From IMG/VR virus record IMGVR_UViG_3300044712_001401, positions 1-64,000 of that record: a stretch of 64,000 nucleotides of DNA. One strand, 5' to 3'. Positions 1-7,547 of the stretch are shown piece by piece. The notes beneath the pieces are model-generated. The model was not told where the DNA came from, ran no database searches, and worked only from the letters and a program-made list of their open reading frames with translations. The number at the start of each line of letters is the position of its first letter. Within the stretch, counting starts at the first letter, position 1. Origin of the DNA: a virus. The position numbers and the translations under genes are program-made.

Positions 1-104
1 GCTTGGGGCGTGCTTGGGGCGTGCTTGGGGCGTGCTTGGGGCGTGCTTGGGGCGTGCTTGGGGCGTGCTTGGGGCGTGCTTGGGGCGTGCTTGGGGCGTG
101 CTTG
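1..104. repeat. 11-bp tandem repeat array (iteron-like)
   Basis: Nine perfect head-to-tail copies of the 11-base unit GCTTGGGGCGT fill positions 1-99, and a broken tenth copy runs to about 104. The array continues past the left edge, so its full length is unknown. It lies just upstream of the first promoter cassette. An unbroken 11-base period can mean replication iterons or a regulator-binding array, but no initiator gene is visible here to support that. A reading frame crosses it only because the unit has no stop codon in that phase. Confidence 0.95.
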
Positions 105-162
105 CGGGCCTATAGCTTCCGGAATTATTTCTAGGATTCTTTTCAGAATTCGCGATTGTCGG

Positions 163-222
163 TTGCATCCTATGCCGACAAGGGTAGTATTACCCCATCG
201 GACGCACGGGGCGGACGAGACG
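163..222 (+). promoter_or_regulatory. Promoter cassette P1 (TTGCAT-N16-TAGTAT) plus start of GACGA leader
   Basis: The -35 box TTGCAT lies at 163-168 and the -10 box TAGTAT at 185-190, separated by 16 bases. The spacer contains CCTATGCCGAC, and the stretch after -10 (CCCCATCGGACGCACGGGGC) is also shared with the other cassettes. The leader that follows is rich in GACGA/GACGGGAGACGGGAA and ends in a Shine-Dalgarno-like GGGA before the ATG at 251. Confidence 0.8.
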
Positions 223-250
223 TAAAGACGAAAGACGGGAGACGGGAATC

Positions 251-544
251 ATGAACGCGAGCATCGAAATCGAAACCGAAGCCGAAATCGCCAACAACAT
301 CACGCTCTATTTCGACATCGTCGACGGGAAGGTTGCGGCGACCGAAATCCGGGGCGATAGCGAAGGCGAATCGGCAATCGTCGCGAGCGTCGAGGACGCC
401 TACAAGCTCGCGGAGCGGATCGCGGTAAAGCACGGCTACGACGAGGCGAACTTGAGCTATCTTTTTTCCTCGTCGATCGACTTTGCGGAGGAGTACACGA
501 GCGACGCGGCGGTCCTTGCCTTTTGTGCCGAGTTGCGGGGATAG
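251..544 (+). CDS. Small acidic protein, unknown function
   Basis: This 97-residue acidic protein is the first gene after promoter P1. Its N-terminus is an alternating Glu/Ile-rich strand, followed by an amphipathic helix; there is no Cys, signal peptide or membrane segment. The ATG sits 8-9 bases after GACGGGAGACGGGAA, the standard leader here, which fixes the start. A strong hairpin follows the stop codon. I do not recognise the family. Confidence 0.75.
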   Translation: MNASIEIETEAEIANNITLYFDIVDGKVAATEIRGDSEGESAIVASVEDAYKLAERIAVKHGYDEANLSYLFSSSIDFAEEYTSDAAVLAFCAELRG

Positions 545-554
545 CAAAAAGCAG

Positions 555-585
555 GCGAGCGGCTCTCGCGGTGAGAGTCGCTCGC
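555..585 (+). promoter_or_regulatory. Intercistronic hairpin H1
   Basis: The arms GCGAGCGGCTCTC (555-567) and GAGAGTCGCTCGC (573-585) form a 13-bp stem with one G-T pair and a 5-base loop. No T-run follows, so it is not a typical terminator. It lies between two co-oriented genes; similar hairpins occur at other gene junctions. Confidence 0.7.
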
Positions 586-625
586 GTAGTTGGACACGTC
601 GCAGCAATCACGGGGAGTGGAGACT

Positions 626-1834
626 ATGTCAACGGGAACGATGGAACTAGGAGCCAGATCAACGAGCGCGGCGAGCGTGGCTCGCGGGGCGTCGCTCTTG
701 CGTCGCGAGGGGATCGCGGTGCGGCTCAAGATCGGGCGGTTTGGGTTTTCACGGGCGTTCGACGTCGAGCAGCGGGAGCGAGCGGCCGAGGAGTTTGGGG
801 CGAGTCCCGAAGTTGTCTCGGCTCGCAAGACGATCCTGGATCGACGATCCGATGCGGTCCGCGCCATTTCGGCAGTCTTGGCGGACGCGCAAAACTACTG
901 GCGATCGATGACCATCCAGTGGCCGGAGCCGGGCGTGCGAATCATGCGGCGGGAGAAAGTCTCCGAGTTTAATACGCGGATGGACCAATTTCTCGACGAG
1001 CTACAAAACGCGGTGGTTGCGGCTGACGCTGTTTACCAATCCGAGTTATTGCCGGCGGCTCGCGAGAAGCTCGGAGAGTTGTTCGACGCGAGCGACTACC
1101 CGACAACGCTTGTCGGACAGTGGGGGCTTGCGCACGAGTATATCTCGATCGAGCCGCCGGAGTATCTGAAAGACCTAGCGCCGGATATTTACGAGCAAGA
1201 GCGGGCGCGGGTCGCGGCAAAGTTCGAGGAAGCAGTTTCGCTTGCCGAGCAAGCGTTCGCGGATGAGTTCTCCAAAGTCGTCGCGGGGCTTGTGGACCGG
1301 CTTACGCCACGGGAGGTGGTAGAGTGGGAGTCGTCGATTAAAGGCGACGTCCTGGCGGTGCTCTCGCAGGCGGTGATTGGGCAGGAGTCGGGGGACGAGT
1401 ACGAGCGACACAAGCTCGCCACGGCAAAAAAGATCGAGACGTTCGGAGCGTCGCTGCGAATCGTGGACGCAAACGACAAGCGGTCAACGCGGACGTTTGA
1501 AACGGACGAGGGAGTTAGCGAGTATCTGCGCGGGATGGCGTGCGTCATCACGGGCAGGCACGTGGAGGAAAAGACGTTTCGAGACTCGGCGGTTGGAAAC
1601 CTGACGGAGTTTTTTGAACGGTTTCGGTCGTTGTCGGTAGGCTCGAATGAGCAACTCGACGCGCTCGTAACGCAGGCACAAGAGGCGCTCGCGGGGCGTT
1701 CTGCAAGCGAGATTCGGGCCGGCGGAGAGTCGCGAAACGTCGTGCGAGAGTCGCTTGCGGCAATTTCCGAGCGGCTGGAAGAACTGGCAATCAATCGTCC
1801 TCGTCGGGCGATCGCGTTGGACGACGCGGAATAG
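626..1834 (+). CDS. Helical protein of unknown function (402 aa)
   Basis: The ATG at 626 is chosen because GGGGAG lies 8 bases upstream; longer in-frame versions lack a ribosome site. The protein is charged and almost entirely helical in appearance, with long Glu/Arg/Ala-rich stretches and no catalytic motif I can identify. It has no membrane segment. It precedes the DUF1257/DUF2997 pair in one transcription unit, so it may share their role. The family is unrecognised. Confidence 0.8.
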   Translation: MSTGTMELGARSTSAASVARGASLLRREGIAVRLKIGRFGFSRAFDVEQRERAAEEFGASPEVVSARKTILDRRSDAVRAISAVLADAQNYWRSMTIQWPEPGVRIMRREKVSEFNTRMDQFLDELQNAVVAADAVYQSELLPAAREKLGELFDASDYPTTLVGQWGLAHEYISIEPPEYLKDLAPDIYEQERARVAAKFEEAVSLAEQAFADEFSKVVAGLVDRLTPREVVEWESSIKGDVLAVLSQAVIGQESGDEYERHKLATAKKIETFGASLRIVDANDKRSTRTFETDEGVSEYLRGMACVITGRHVEEKTFRDSAVGNLTEFFERFRSLSVGSNEQLDALVTQAQEALAGRSASEIRAGGESRNVVRESLAAISERLEELAINRPRRAIALDDAE

Positions 1835-1866
1835 ACTTGCAATCGTTCCGGAGTTGGAATAGGATT

Positions 1867-1893
1867 CGGAGCGGCGGTTGTTCTGCCGCTCCG
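1867..1893 (+). promoter_or_regulatory. Intercistronic hairpin H2
   Basis: A perfect 9-bp stem CGGAGCGGC (1867-1875) / GCCGCTCCG (1885-1893) with a 9-base loop lies between genes and has no T-run. Confidence 0.65.
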
Positions 1894-1924
1894 TAGTTCA
1901 AAAGTCAAAACGAGGAGGCGTCAA

Positions 1925-2389
1925 GTGTCACACATCACCACATCGAAAATCGTCATCGGCGGAGATAAGCTCGACGAGTTCGCGGCGGCTTGTCGCGAGT
2001 GCGGCGTAGAGTTGGTTCGCGGCGCGTTGCAATTTCGGGCGTACGGAGGCGGGATGAACCCCTGCGTGCATAAGGTCGTTCTGCCTGGAAGAAAGGCGGC
2101 CTATGAAATCGGCCTGCGTCGGGCGCGAGTCAATGCGGACGGTTCGGTCGTCGAGGACGCGAACGGCTCGGCGTATGTCTTGGCGTTCGACGAGTGGGAC
2201 GGGGGCAAGGGGATGGTTCACGCGGTCGGGGAGGGGTGCGGGCGACTCTTGCAGGCGTTTGGGCGGGAGTCGATTCTTGCGACGGCTCGAAAAACTGGAG
2301 CAACGGTCGTCGAGACGCGGCTGCCGGACGGAACGGTGCGGATGACGGTCCGCCCGAAACCGATGGGGAAGGTCGCTCGCCAGTGGTAG
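1925..2389 (+). CDS. DUF1257 (Ycf35-like) protein
   Basis: The protein begins MSHITT, as DUF1257/Ycf35 proteins do, and keeps the family's features: a CGVELV segment after helix 1, a YEIGLRR strand, an aromatic FDEWDGGKG motif, and a C-terminal helix LLQAF. The start is GTG with GAGGAGG upstream (1912-1918). In cyanobacteria, plastids and some phages the family occurs next to DUF2997 proteins and an AAA+ ATPase; its biochemical role is unknown. Here DUF2997 follows directly, but no AAA+ gene is adjacent. Confidence 0.85.
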   Translation: MSHITTSKIVIGGDKLDEFAAACRECGVELVRGALQFRAYGGGMNPCVHKVVLPGRKAAYEIGLRRARVNADGSVVEDANGSAYVLAFDEWDGGKGMVHAVGEGCGRLLQAFGRESILATARKTGATVVETRLPDGTVRMTVRPKPMGKVARQW

Positions 2390-2397
2390 CCGGTAAA

Positions 2398-2417
2398 CGA
2401 TAGCTGCGGAGCTATCG
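2398..2417 (+). promoter_or_regulatory. Intercistronic hairpin H3
   Basis: A perfect 8-bp stem CGATAGCT/AGCTATCG with loop GCGG lies just after the DUF1257 stop codon. It has no T-run. Confidence 0.6.
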
Positions 2418-2457
2418 TGGCTCCGGAGACGGTAGGAAAACTTTAAAAGGTAAAGCC

Positions 2458-2655
2458 ATGTCTGGACAAGAAATCGAAGTTACGATCGCAACGAACGGGA
2501 CGGTCAAAATTGAGGCGAAAGGGACGGTCGGCAAGGCGTGCGAGTCGCTCACGAAGCCATACGAGGATGCCATCGGGGCTCGGATGGCGGTGGCGCGAAA
2601 GCCGGAATACAACCAGACGGTCCAGGCGACGGCGCAGCGTCACGCGGGGCAGTAG
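2458..2655 (+). CDS. DUF2997 family protein
   Basis: This 65-residue protein has the pattern of DUF2997: a short beta strand (IEVTIATNG), a second strand with KIEAKG, then GKACESLTKPYEDAIG leading into a helix. DUF2997 proteins are small partners encoded beside DUF1257 proteins, as here. The ATG follows a poor AAAGG site. The C-terminus is basic and probably disordered. Confidence 0.82.
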   Translation: MSGQEIEVTIATNGTVKIEAKGTVGKACESLTKPYEDAIGARMAVARKPEYNQTVQATAQRHAGQ

Positions 2656-2669
2656 CGACCAAGGCAAGG

Positions 2670-2692
2670 CGGCCGGCAAGTAACGCCGGCCG
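2670..2692 (+). promoter_or_regulatory. Intercistronic hairpin H4
   Basis: A perfect 8-bp stem CGGCCGGC/GCCGGCCG with a 7-base loop lies about 35 bases upstream of promoter P2. It could end transcription from P1 without a T-run, or stabilise the upstream mRNA end. Confidence 0.6.
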
Positions 2693-2728
2693 AGTCTCGC
2701 AAGGCTCGGACGTTTTATTGCATGCTGG

Positions 2729-2786
2729 TTGCGTCATATGCCGATTGTGGTAGTATTGAGTCGTCGGACGCACGGGGCGGACGAGA
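2729..2786 (+). promoter_or_regulatory. Promoter cassette P2 (TTGCGT-N16-TAGTAT)
   Basis: The -35 box TTGCGT lies at 2729-2734 and the -10 box TAGTAT at 2751-2756. The 16-base spacer begins CATATGCCGA, and the downstream CGGACGCACGGGGCGGACGA is shared with P1 and P6. It drives the run of genes from 2845 to the methyltransferases. Confidence 0.78.
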
Positions 2787-2844
2787 CGAAACGAGACAGA
2801 CGGTGCGGTTATGGTGTTTTTTCAAAACAACGGAGACGAAGGCG

Positions 2845-3132
2845 ATGTGTGCGACAGTTCAAGAAACGCGAAAGCCACGGCAGACAGCTTGGGTGTTTAC
2901 GAGTTTCCAACAAGCGATGGAGACATTCCGCGAGCAATCGAGCGAAAGCCCTGGCGATGTCGGGATTGCCGTGAACGAGACTGGGTTGGTGTGGCTCGTC
3001 GGCTCGCGCGAGCAGGTCGAGGAAGTCTCCAAGATGTCGATGGAGACGGCGACGATTCAGGCAATGCAAGCGGCCGGGATGACGACGGAACTGATCGAGT
3101 GGGAGCTACGGGACTCGGGACAGGCGGACTAA
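2845..3132 (+). CDS. Small protein, unknown function
   Basis: A 95-residue soluble protein starts at ATG 2845, eight bases after CGGAG. It has a Trp/Phe-rich N-terminal half with a possible beta-hairpin (GIAVNETGLVWLVG) and a C-terminal pair of helices. It has no catalytic or metal-binding motif and no recognised family. It is the first gene downstream of P2. Confidence 0.72.
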   Translation: MCATVQETRKPRQTAWVFTSFQQAMETFREQSSESPGDVGIAVNETGLVWLVGSREQVEEVSKMSMETATIQAMQAAGMTTELIEWELRDSGQAD

Positions 3133-3158
3133 CGATCGTCGTCCGAATCGATGGAACC

Positions 3159-3446
3159 GTGGAGTACGTCGACGAGCCGGAAGCCGCGCAGTATGCCGGA
3201 GGGCTCGTCGCGGGCGGGCGGACTCGCAGGGCGTCGCACGTTTGGCCGGCGGGCATTATGCGCCGGCTTGCGTTTCGTGTGCTACGCGTGGCGTTTGGCG
3301 AGCGTGGTGTAGTCGCGGGCTGGACGCGGCGGTGGCGTGGGGAGTGGGTCGTGCAAGTGATCGGCGGTGAGCGGCTCGGGCCGTTCCTGTCGCGAGACGA
3401 GGCGATCGCGGCGGAGATCGCCTATCTGAACGAGCGGATTGTCTAG
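3159..3446 (+). CDS. Small basic protein, unknown function (start uncertain)
   Basis: The frame is open from the stop of the previous gene to 3446. GTG 3159 is a tentative start; an ATC or CTA nearer 3129 is also possible because the spacing to the upstream stop is tight. The product is about 95 residues, Arg/Trp-rich in the middle, with a C-terminal segment GPFLSRDEAIAAEIAYL of the kind seen in small phage proteins. The family is unrecognised. Confidence 0.5.
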   Translation: MEYVDEPEAAQYAGGLVAGGRTRRASHVWPAGIMRRLAFRVLRVAFGERGVVAGWTRRWRGEWVVQVIGGERLGPFLSRDEAIAAEIAYLNERIV

Positions 3447-3459
3447 GAGGCGGAGTGAC

Positions 3460-4383
3460 GTGGACGGGAACAAAAAAAGCTATTCAGTCGCTAAAAATCC
3501 GTGTGCTGCGTGTCCGTATCGCAAAGACTGCCCATCGGGGGTATGGGACGCGTCCGAATACGACAAGCTGCCAGCGTACGATGCCGACACGGCAGAGCAG
3601 CCGGCAGGCGTTTTTTTGTGTCATGATGGCGACGCGGAGACGCGGCTCTGTCGGGGGTGGCTCGACGTGCACAAGGCAGATGAGCTGCTCGCGATTCGCT
3701 TGGCGGGGGCGTTCGGCGCAGACTTGACCAGGGTCTACGAGGCGGCGAGGGAGCCTACTGCGATTCCGTTGTTCGGCTCGGGGCGGGAAGCCTGCGAGCA
3801 CGGCAAGCGAGATATCGAGACGCCAAGCGAGGCGGCAATTGTCGCAACGGTAAAGCTCGTGCGGCGACATTCGCGGCTGCGGAAAGTCGCGGGTGGATTG
3901 ACCGGAAGTTCCGAGCTAGGTATAGATTTCAGGCAAGGAGAAATTTCGATGGGAAAGAAAACGGAGGCGACGCGACGCAAGAAAAGCGGCGGTCGTCAAG
4001 TGCGAAAAAGTCGCGGCGAGTCGCCAGTTCGGTGCAATGGCACGGTGTCTCGCAATACTGCCAAGGCGAGGCGGCTCGCGATTCAGGGGCGAGATCCTGG
4101 CGAGATCGCCAAACAGTGCGGCATCACTGTGGCAGCGTCAAAAGCGGTTCACAAAGAGGCGCAAGGTCGAGCCGGCGGAATCGGGGCCGACTGTACGACG
4201 AGCGACGCGGCGTGGCTGCTGGGCGTGACGGAGCGACGCGTTCGGGCGTTGTGTCAGCAGGGGCGCATCGAGGCGTCTTTGTTTGGCGGTTGGGCGTGGC
4301 GAATTATCACCAAATCGCTAATGGAGTTTGCGGACTCGGAGCGGGTCGTGGGGCGAAAGATTTCGACGGCCGGGGCCGAGTAA
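3460..4383 (+). CDS. DUF6283 zinc-binding protein with C-terminal HTH
   Basis: The N-terminal ~110 residues match DUF6283: NPCAACPYRKDCPSGVW near residue 14, then FLCHDGD and LCRGWLDVH, giving conserved Cys and His residues suited to a metal site. The centre is basic. The last ~70 residues form an excisionase/MerR-like helix-turn-helix (SDAAWLLGVTERRVRALCQQ, then GGWAWRI). GTG 3460 is preferred because AGGAGG lies 8-9 bases upstream. The two domains suggest a DNA-binding regulator, but the function is inferred. Confidence 0.75.
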   Translation: MDGNKKSYSVAKNPCAACPYRKDCPSGVWDASEYDKLPAYDADTAEQPAGVFLCHDGDAETRLCRGWLDVHKADELLAIRLAGAFGADLTRVYEAAREPTAIPLFGSGREACEHGKRDIETPSEAAIVATVKLVRRHSRLRKVAGGLTGSSELGIDFRQGEISMGKKTEATRRKKSGGRQVRKSRGESPVRCNGTVSRNTAKARRLAIQGRDPGEIAKQCGITVAASKAVHKEAQGRAGGIGADCTTSDAAWLLGVTERRVRALCQQGRIEASLFGGWAWRIITKSLMEFADSERVVGRKISTAGAE

Positions 4384-4418
4384 TTTTTGCTGCGACAGCA
4401 ACGCGAAAGGGGCTCGGA

Positions 4419-4781
4419 GTGGCGCATCTGGTGCGGTTTCCGTTTGTGCTCGACGAGGCGCTCGTGATCGTCGAAGGCGAGTGGCGAGAGTGCCGAGTCA
4501 CGGGGGCGGTGTTGGTGCTTTACACACCACGCCAGCGTTCTCGCTATCTCGACGTGCCAGACACGCCGGAACAAGTCGAGCTAGACTCAGTCGCAAAAAT
4601 TGAAAGCGTCGAGTGGGAGCATGGGAAGCTGACCGAATCTGACGCGGGTCTTCATTATCTTAGCGAATCAGCAAGGCTGCTTCGTGAAAGCGTGGAAGCA
4701 ATCTTGTTCGCAGACGAGCGGTGGCTAGTGCGGATTGTCGACGAAAACCGGGATCGATTGGCGGTGCTCAAGTGCGGCTAG
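4419..4781 (+). CDS. Hypothetical protein (120 aa)
   Basis: The start is GTG 4419. The protein opens with beta-rich segments (VRFPFVLDEALVIVEGEW and a second strand pair with a proline) and ends in two amphipathic helices. It has no Cys cluster, membrane helix or recognised family. It sits between the DUF6283 gene and another unknown gene on the P2 transcript. Confidence 0.65.
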   Translation: MAHLVRFPFVLDEALVIVEGEWRECRVTGAVLVLYTPRQRSRYLDVPDTPEQVELDSVAKIESVEWEHGKLTESDAGLHYLSESARLLRESVEAILFADERWLVRIVDENRDRLAVLKCG

Positions 4782-4801
4782 CGCTCTGTTATTCCGGGAC
4801 A

Positions 4802-5287
4802 ATGGCAGAGCTAGTTTCCGGAGCGAGAGACTCGAATCGGTTTGCGATGTTGGTCGCGTATTCTCGCGACGAGTATGAGCTTGCAATTGGCGACCGCAGC
4901 TCGCTCGTAATTACGGCCGATCCGAAGATGTTTGGCGTTGGTGCGCCGTCCGGGCGTGTCGTGTGGCTTGGGCATGGCGACGCGTTGGCCGAGGCGCGAG
5001 CGTATGCCGAGGCGAACGGCAGAGCCGGTTCGTCAAGCGTCTTTGTGCTGACGCCGGAAGTCTGGGACAGAATCGGAGCGGGGCTTGTCTGGTTGTTCGA
5101 CCATCGTGCTGGTCCAGGAGAACGCCGTCGGTGTTCCGTCGGGCGGCTCGCGTTTTGTGTCGCGGGCGATGTGCCTGCGATTGAACGCGCGTGCATCGGA
5201 GCGAAGCTGGGTAGTATCCTTGCCATGCACGCTGGGAATCCGTACCAACTCCGAGCGTCCGAATCGGAATCAATACGCGGGGGATAA
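4802..5287 (+). CDS. Hypothetical protein (161 aa)
   Basis: ATG 4802 is used; the ribosome site is poor. The first ~90 residues alternate strands and helices (FAMLVAYSRDEYELAIGD, then VFVLTPEVWDRIG). The C-terminal half is Cys/Arg-containing and less ordered. No family is recognised. It is followed after one base by the next ATG, which implies translational coupling. Confidence 0.65.
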   Translation: MAELVSGARDSNRFAMLVAYSRDEYELAIGDRSSLVITADPKMFGVGAPSGRVVWLGHGDALAEARAYAEANGRAGSSSVFVLTPEVWDRIGAGLVWLFDHRAGPGERRRCSVGRLAFCVAGDVPAIERACIGAKLGSILAMHAGNPYQLRASESESIRGG

Positions 5288-5288
5288 C

Positions 5289-5807
5289 ATGAGCAGCGAT
5301 CACTTAGAGCCGTCAGGGACACGACCGGAGCGACACGAGCGGTGCTTCTACTGCGGCGCTCCGGTTGGGTGGCCGTTACGCGAGCCGGCCGACGCGGCGT
5401 TTGTGCCGAGGACATCGGTCTTCGTAGGAGTCGTGGCGTGTCACGAGCACCAGGATGCCGGAATCGAGTTCGCGCAAGCGTTGGTGTCAAACCTGATGTG
5501 TATCGTGTCGATTCGCCACGCCGACGGCGCGACTCTTCAAGACGCCGATGACGCGGAACTGCGAGACGATTGCCTCGCGTTGGAGGCGGAACTTGATACG
5601 CTCGACATGACGCCGGAGGAGCGTCTTTTATTTCGCGCCGTGGGATCAGGAAGCGGGCGGCTCTGGCCGGACGAGCGGCGGCGAGTCTCGGACGTACTCG
5701 ATCGGTTGTTTCCTCCGCAGTGTCTTGACGGTGAGGATATCGTCGAGGATATCGTCGAGGACGGTGGCGACGAGTACGACAGCGGCGAAAGCGACGATGC
5801 GAACTAA
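5289..5807 (+). CDS. Zinc-finger-like acidic protein, unknown function
   Basis: The 172-residue product starts at ATG 5289, two bases after the preceding stop. Residues 18-30 hold a CFYCGAPVGWP knuckle, with a possible second pair at ACHEH, suggesting one zinc site. The rest is helical, and the last 30 residues are extremely acidic with a direct GEDIVEDIVED repeat. This mix can occur in small phage inhibitors, but no function can be assigned. Confidence 0.7.
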   Translation: MSSDHLEPSGTRPERHERCFYCGAPVGWPLREPADAAFVPRTSVFVGVVACHEHQDAGIEFAQALVSNLMCIVSIRHADGATLQDADDAELRDDCLALEAELDTLDMTPEERLLFRAVGSGSGRLWPDERRRVSDVLDRLFPPQCLDGEDIVEDIVEDGGDEYDSGESDDAN

Positions 5808-5810
5808 GGC

Positions 5811-6273
5811 GGCGAGCGAAAGGCGTGGAACATGAGCAGCGGCGAGTTGCGAGTTCGGAATTTGGGCATCCGTCGCGTGCGGGTGCGGGATATCGTCGAC
5901 AACCCGCGCAACTATCGGACGCACGGGGACGAGCAACGCGAGGGATTCGCGAAGACGGTGGCGGAAATCGGTTGGTACGGCTACCCGGACGTCTTTGAGC
6001 ACCCGGACTATCCTGGCAAGGTCATGCTGATCGACGGGGAGCTACGAACCCACCATTTGCTCGCCAAGTACGGGGCCGAGGCGGAAATCGAAGTCAACGT
6101 GACGGACTTCACGCCGGCCGAGGCGGCGAAGGCGTTGGCGACGCACGACCCGATTTCGGCGCTCGCGGGGTTCGACGGCCAGAAACACGCGGACTTGATG
6201 CGTGAATTGTCGTCCGTCGAGTCGTCGGCGGAGTTCCAGGGGTTTCTCGACTCGCTCGCGACGAGCCAGAACG
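5811..6273 (+). repeat. Direct duplication, left copy (ParB-domain coding)
   Basis: This 463-base stretch is repeated without indels, and with only scattered substitutions, at 7085-7547. It includes the ribosome-binding region, start codon and ParB-like domain of two adjacent methyltransferase genes. Similarity falls off sharply after the shared LATSQN coding segment. Confidence 0.9.
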
Positions 6274-7109
6274 AGCAATTCAAATCCGTCCTGGAAAATG
6301 TCTGCGTGGGAGGAAATACAAACCCGGACGACGTGCCAGACGAGCCATCTGTAGCGATGACCAGAGCGGGTGACTTGTGGCTGCTTGGCGAGCATCGGTT
6401 GCTCTGCGGAGACGCTGCAAATCTATCGCACGTCGAGCGACTCATGACTGGCAACAAGGCGGATATGCTTTTAACGGACCCGCCGTACGGGGTCAGCTAC
6501 GTCGGAAAAACAAAAGACGCGCTGATAGTAGAGAATGACAACCTCAGCGAAAAAGATCTCACGGCTCTCGTTGTTCGTGCGTTTGACAACGCGGCGGCAA
6601 TCTGCCGTGGCGGAGCGTACTGGTATGCAACGGTCCCGGCGGGACCGTTGCATATCCTCTTTGCCGACGATTGGAAGCGGCGCGGCGTGCTTCGGCAAAT
6701 CATGGTGTGGGTCAAAGACGCGATGGTGTTAGGGCACAGTGAGTATCACTACCAACACGAGCCGATTTTGTTCGGGTGGATTCCTGGCGAACGACACAAA
6801 AACTCCGACCGTACACGGACGACTATCTGGAAGTACGACCGCCCCAAAGCGAGCCGCGAGCATCCAACAATGAAGCCAGTCGCGTTGTGGGCGCAAGCAG
6901 TTACTGACGGATCGCGGACCGGCGAGGTTGTGTACGACCCGTTCCTCGGTTCTGGTACAACGATCATCGCGGCCGAGCAACTCGGGCGAAAGTGTTACGG
7001 GATGGAGCTAAGCCCAGTGTACTGCGATGTGATTGTCAATCGATGGGAAGCGTATACAGGCAGGTCTGCGACTTTGGTAGAGGCGACGAGCGAAAGGCGT
7101 GGGACATGA
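5832..7109 (+). CDS. ParB-like domain / DNA methyltransferase fusion 1
   Basis: Residues 1-130 form a ParB/Srx-like nuclease-type domain (NPRNYRTHG, then [10 protein letters not shown]). Residues ~185-420 are an N6-adenine/N4-cytosine DNA methyltransferase of the beta order: catalytic DPPYG at 216-220, then AdoMet-binding DPFLGSGTT at 369-377, and a C-terminal [14 protein letters not shown]. It most likely methylates phage DNA; no cognate endonuclease is adjacent, so it is an orphan enzyme. The stop overlaps the next ATG (ATGA). The next gene carries a near-identical N-terminal domain, so this is one of a duplicated pair. Confidence 0.92.
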   Translation: MSSGELRVRNLGIRRVRVRDIVDNPRNYRTHGDEQREGFAKTVAEIGWYGYPDVFEHPDYPGKVMLIDGELRTHHLLAKYGAEAEIEVNVTDFTPAEAAKALATHDPISALAGFDGQKHADLMRELSSVESSAEFQGFLDSLATSQNEQFKSVLENVCVGGNTNPDDVPDEPSVAMTRAGDLWLLGEHRLLCGDAANLSHVERLMTGNKADMLLTDPPYGVSYVGKTKDALIVENDNLSEKDLTALVVRAFDNAAAICRGGAYWYATVPAGPLHILFADDWKRRGVLRQIMVWVKDAMVLGHSEYHYQHEPILFGWIPGERHKNSDRTRTTIWKYDRPKASREHPTMKPVALWAQAVTDGSRTGEVVYDPFLGSGTTIIAAEQLGRKCYGMELSPVYCDVIVNRWEAYTGRSATLVEATSERRGT

Positions 7110-7547
7110 GCAGCGGCGAATTGCGAGTGCGGAATTTGGGCATCCGTCGCGTGCGGGTGCGGGATATCATCGACAACCCGCACAACTACCGGACGCACGG
7201 GGACGAGCAACGCGAGGGATTTGCGAAGACGGTGGCGGAGATCGGTTGGTACGGCTATCCGGACGTCTTCGAGCATCCGGACTATCCTGGAAAGGTCATG
7301 CTGATCGACGGGGAGCTACGAACCCACCACTTGCTCGCCAAGTACGGAGCCGAGGCGGAAATCGAAGTCAACGTGACGGACTTTACGCCGGCCGAGGCTC
7401 AGAAGGCGTTGGCGACTCACGACCCGATTTCAGCGCTCGCGGGGTTCGACGCGACCAAGCACGCGGACTTGATGCGCGAGTTGTCGTCCGTCGAATCGTC
7501 GGCCGAGTTCAAGGGGTTTCTTGACTCGCTCGCGACGAGCCAGAACG
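7085..7547 (+). repeat. Direct duplication, right copy (ParB-domain coding)
   Basis: This is the second copy of the 463-base duplicated segment, offset by exactly 1274 bases from the left copy. Most differences are silent third-position changes, which points to a fairly recent duplication followed by divergence. Confidence 0.9.

Noticed and set aside
10-225. Open frame across the 11-bp array encoding LGACLGRAWGV repeats
   Set aside because: It arises from a stop-free repeat unit, has no ribosome site and runs into promoter P1.
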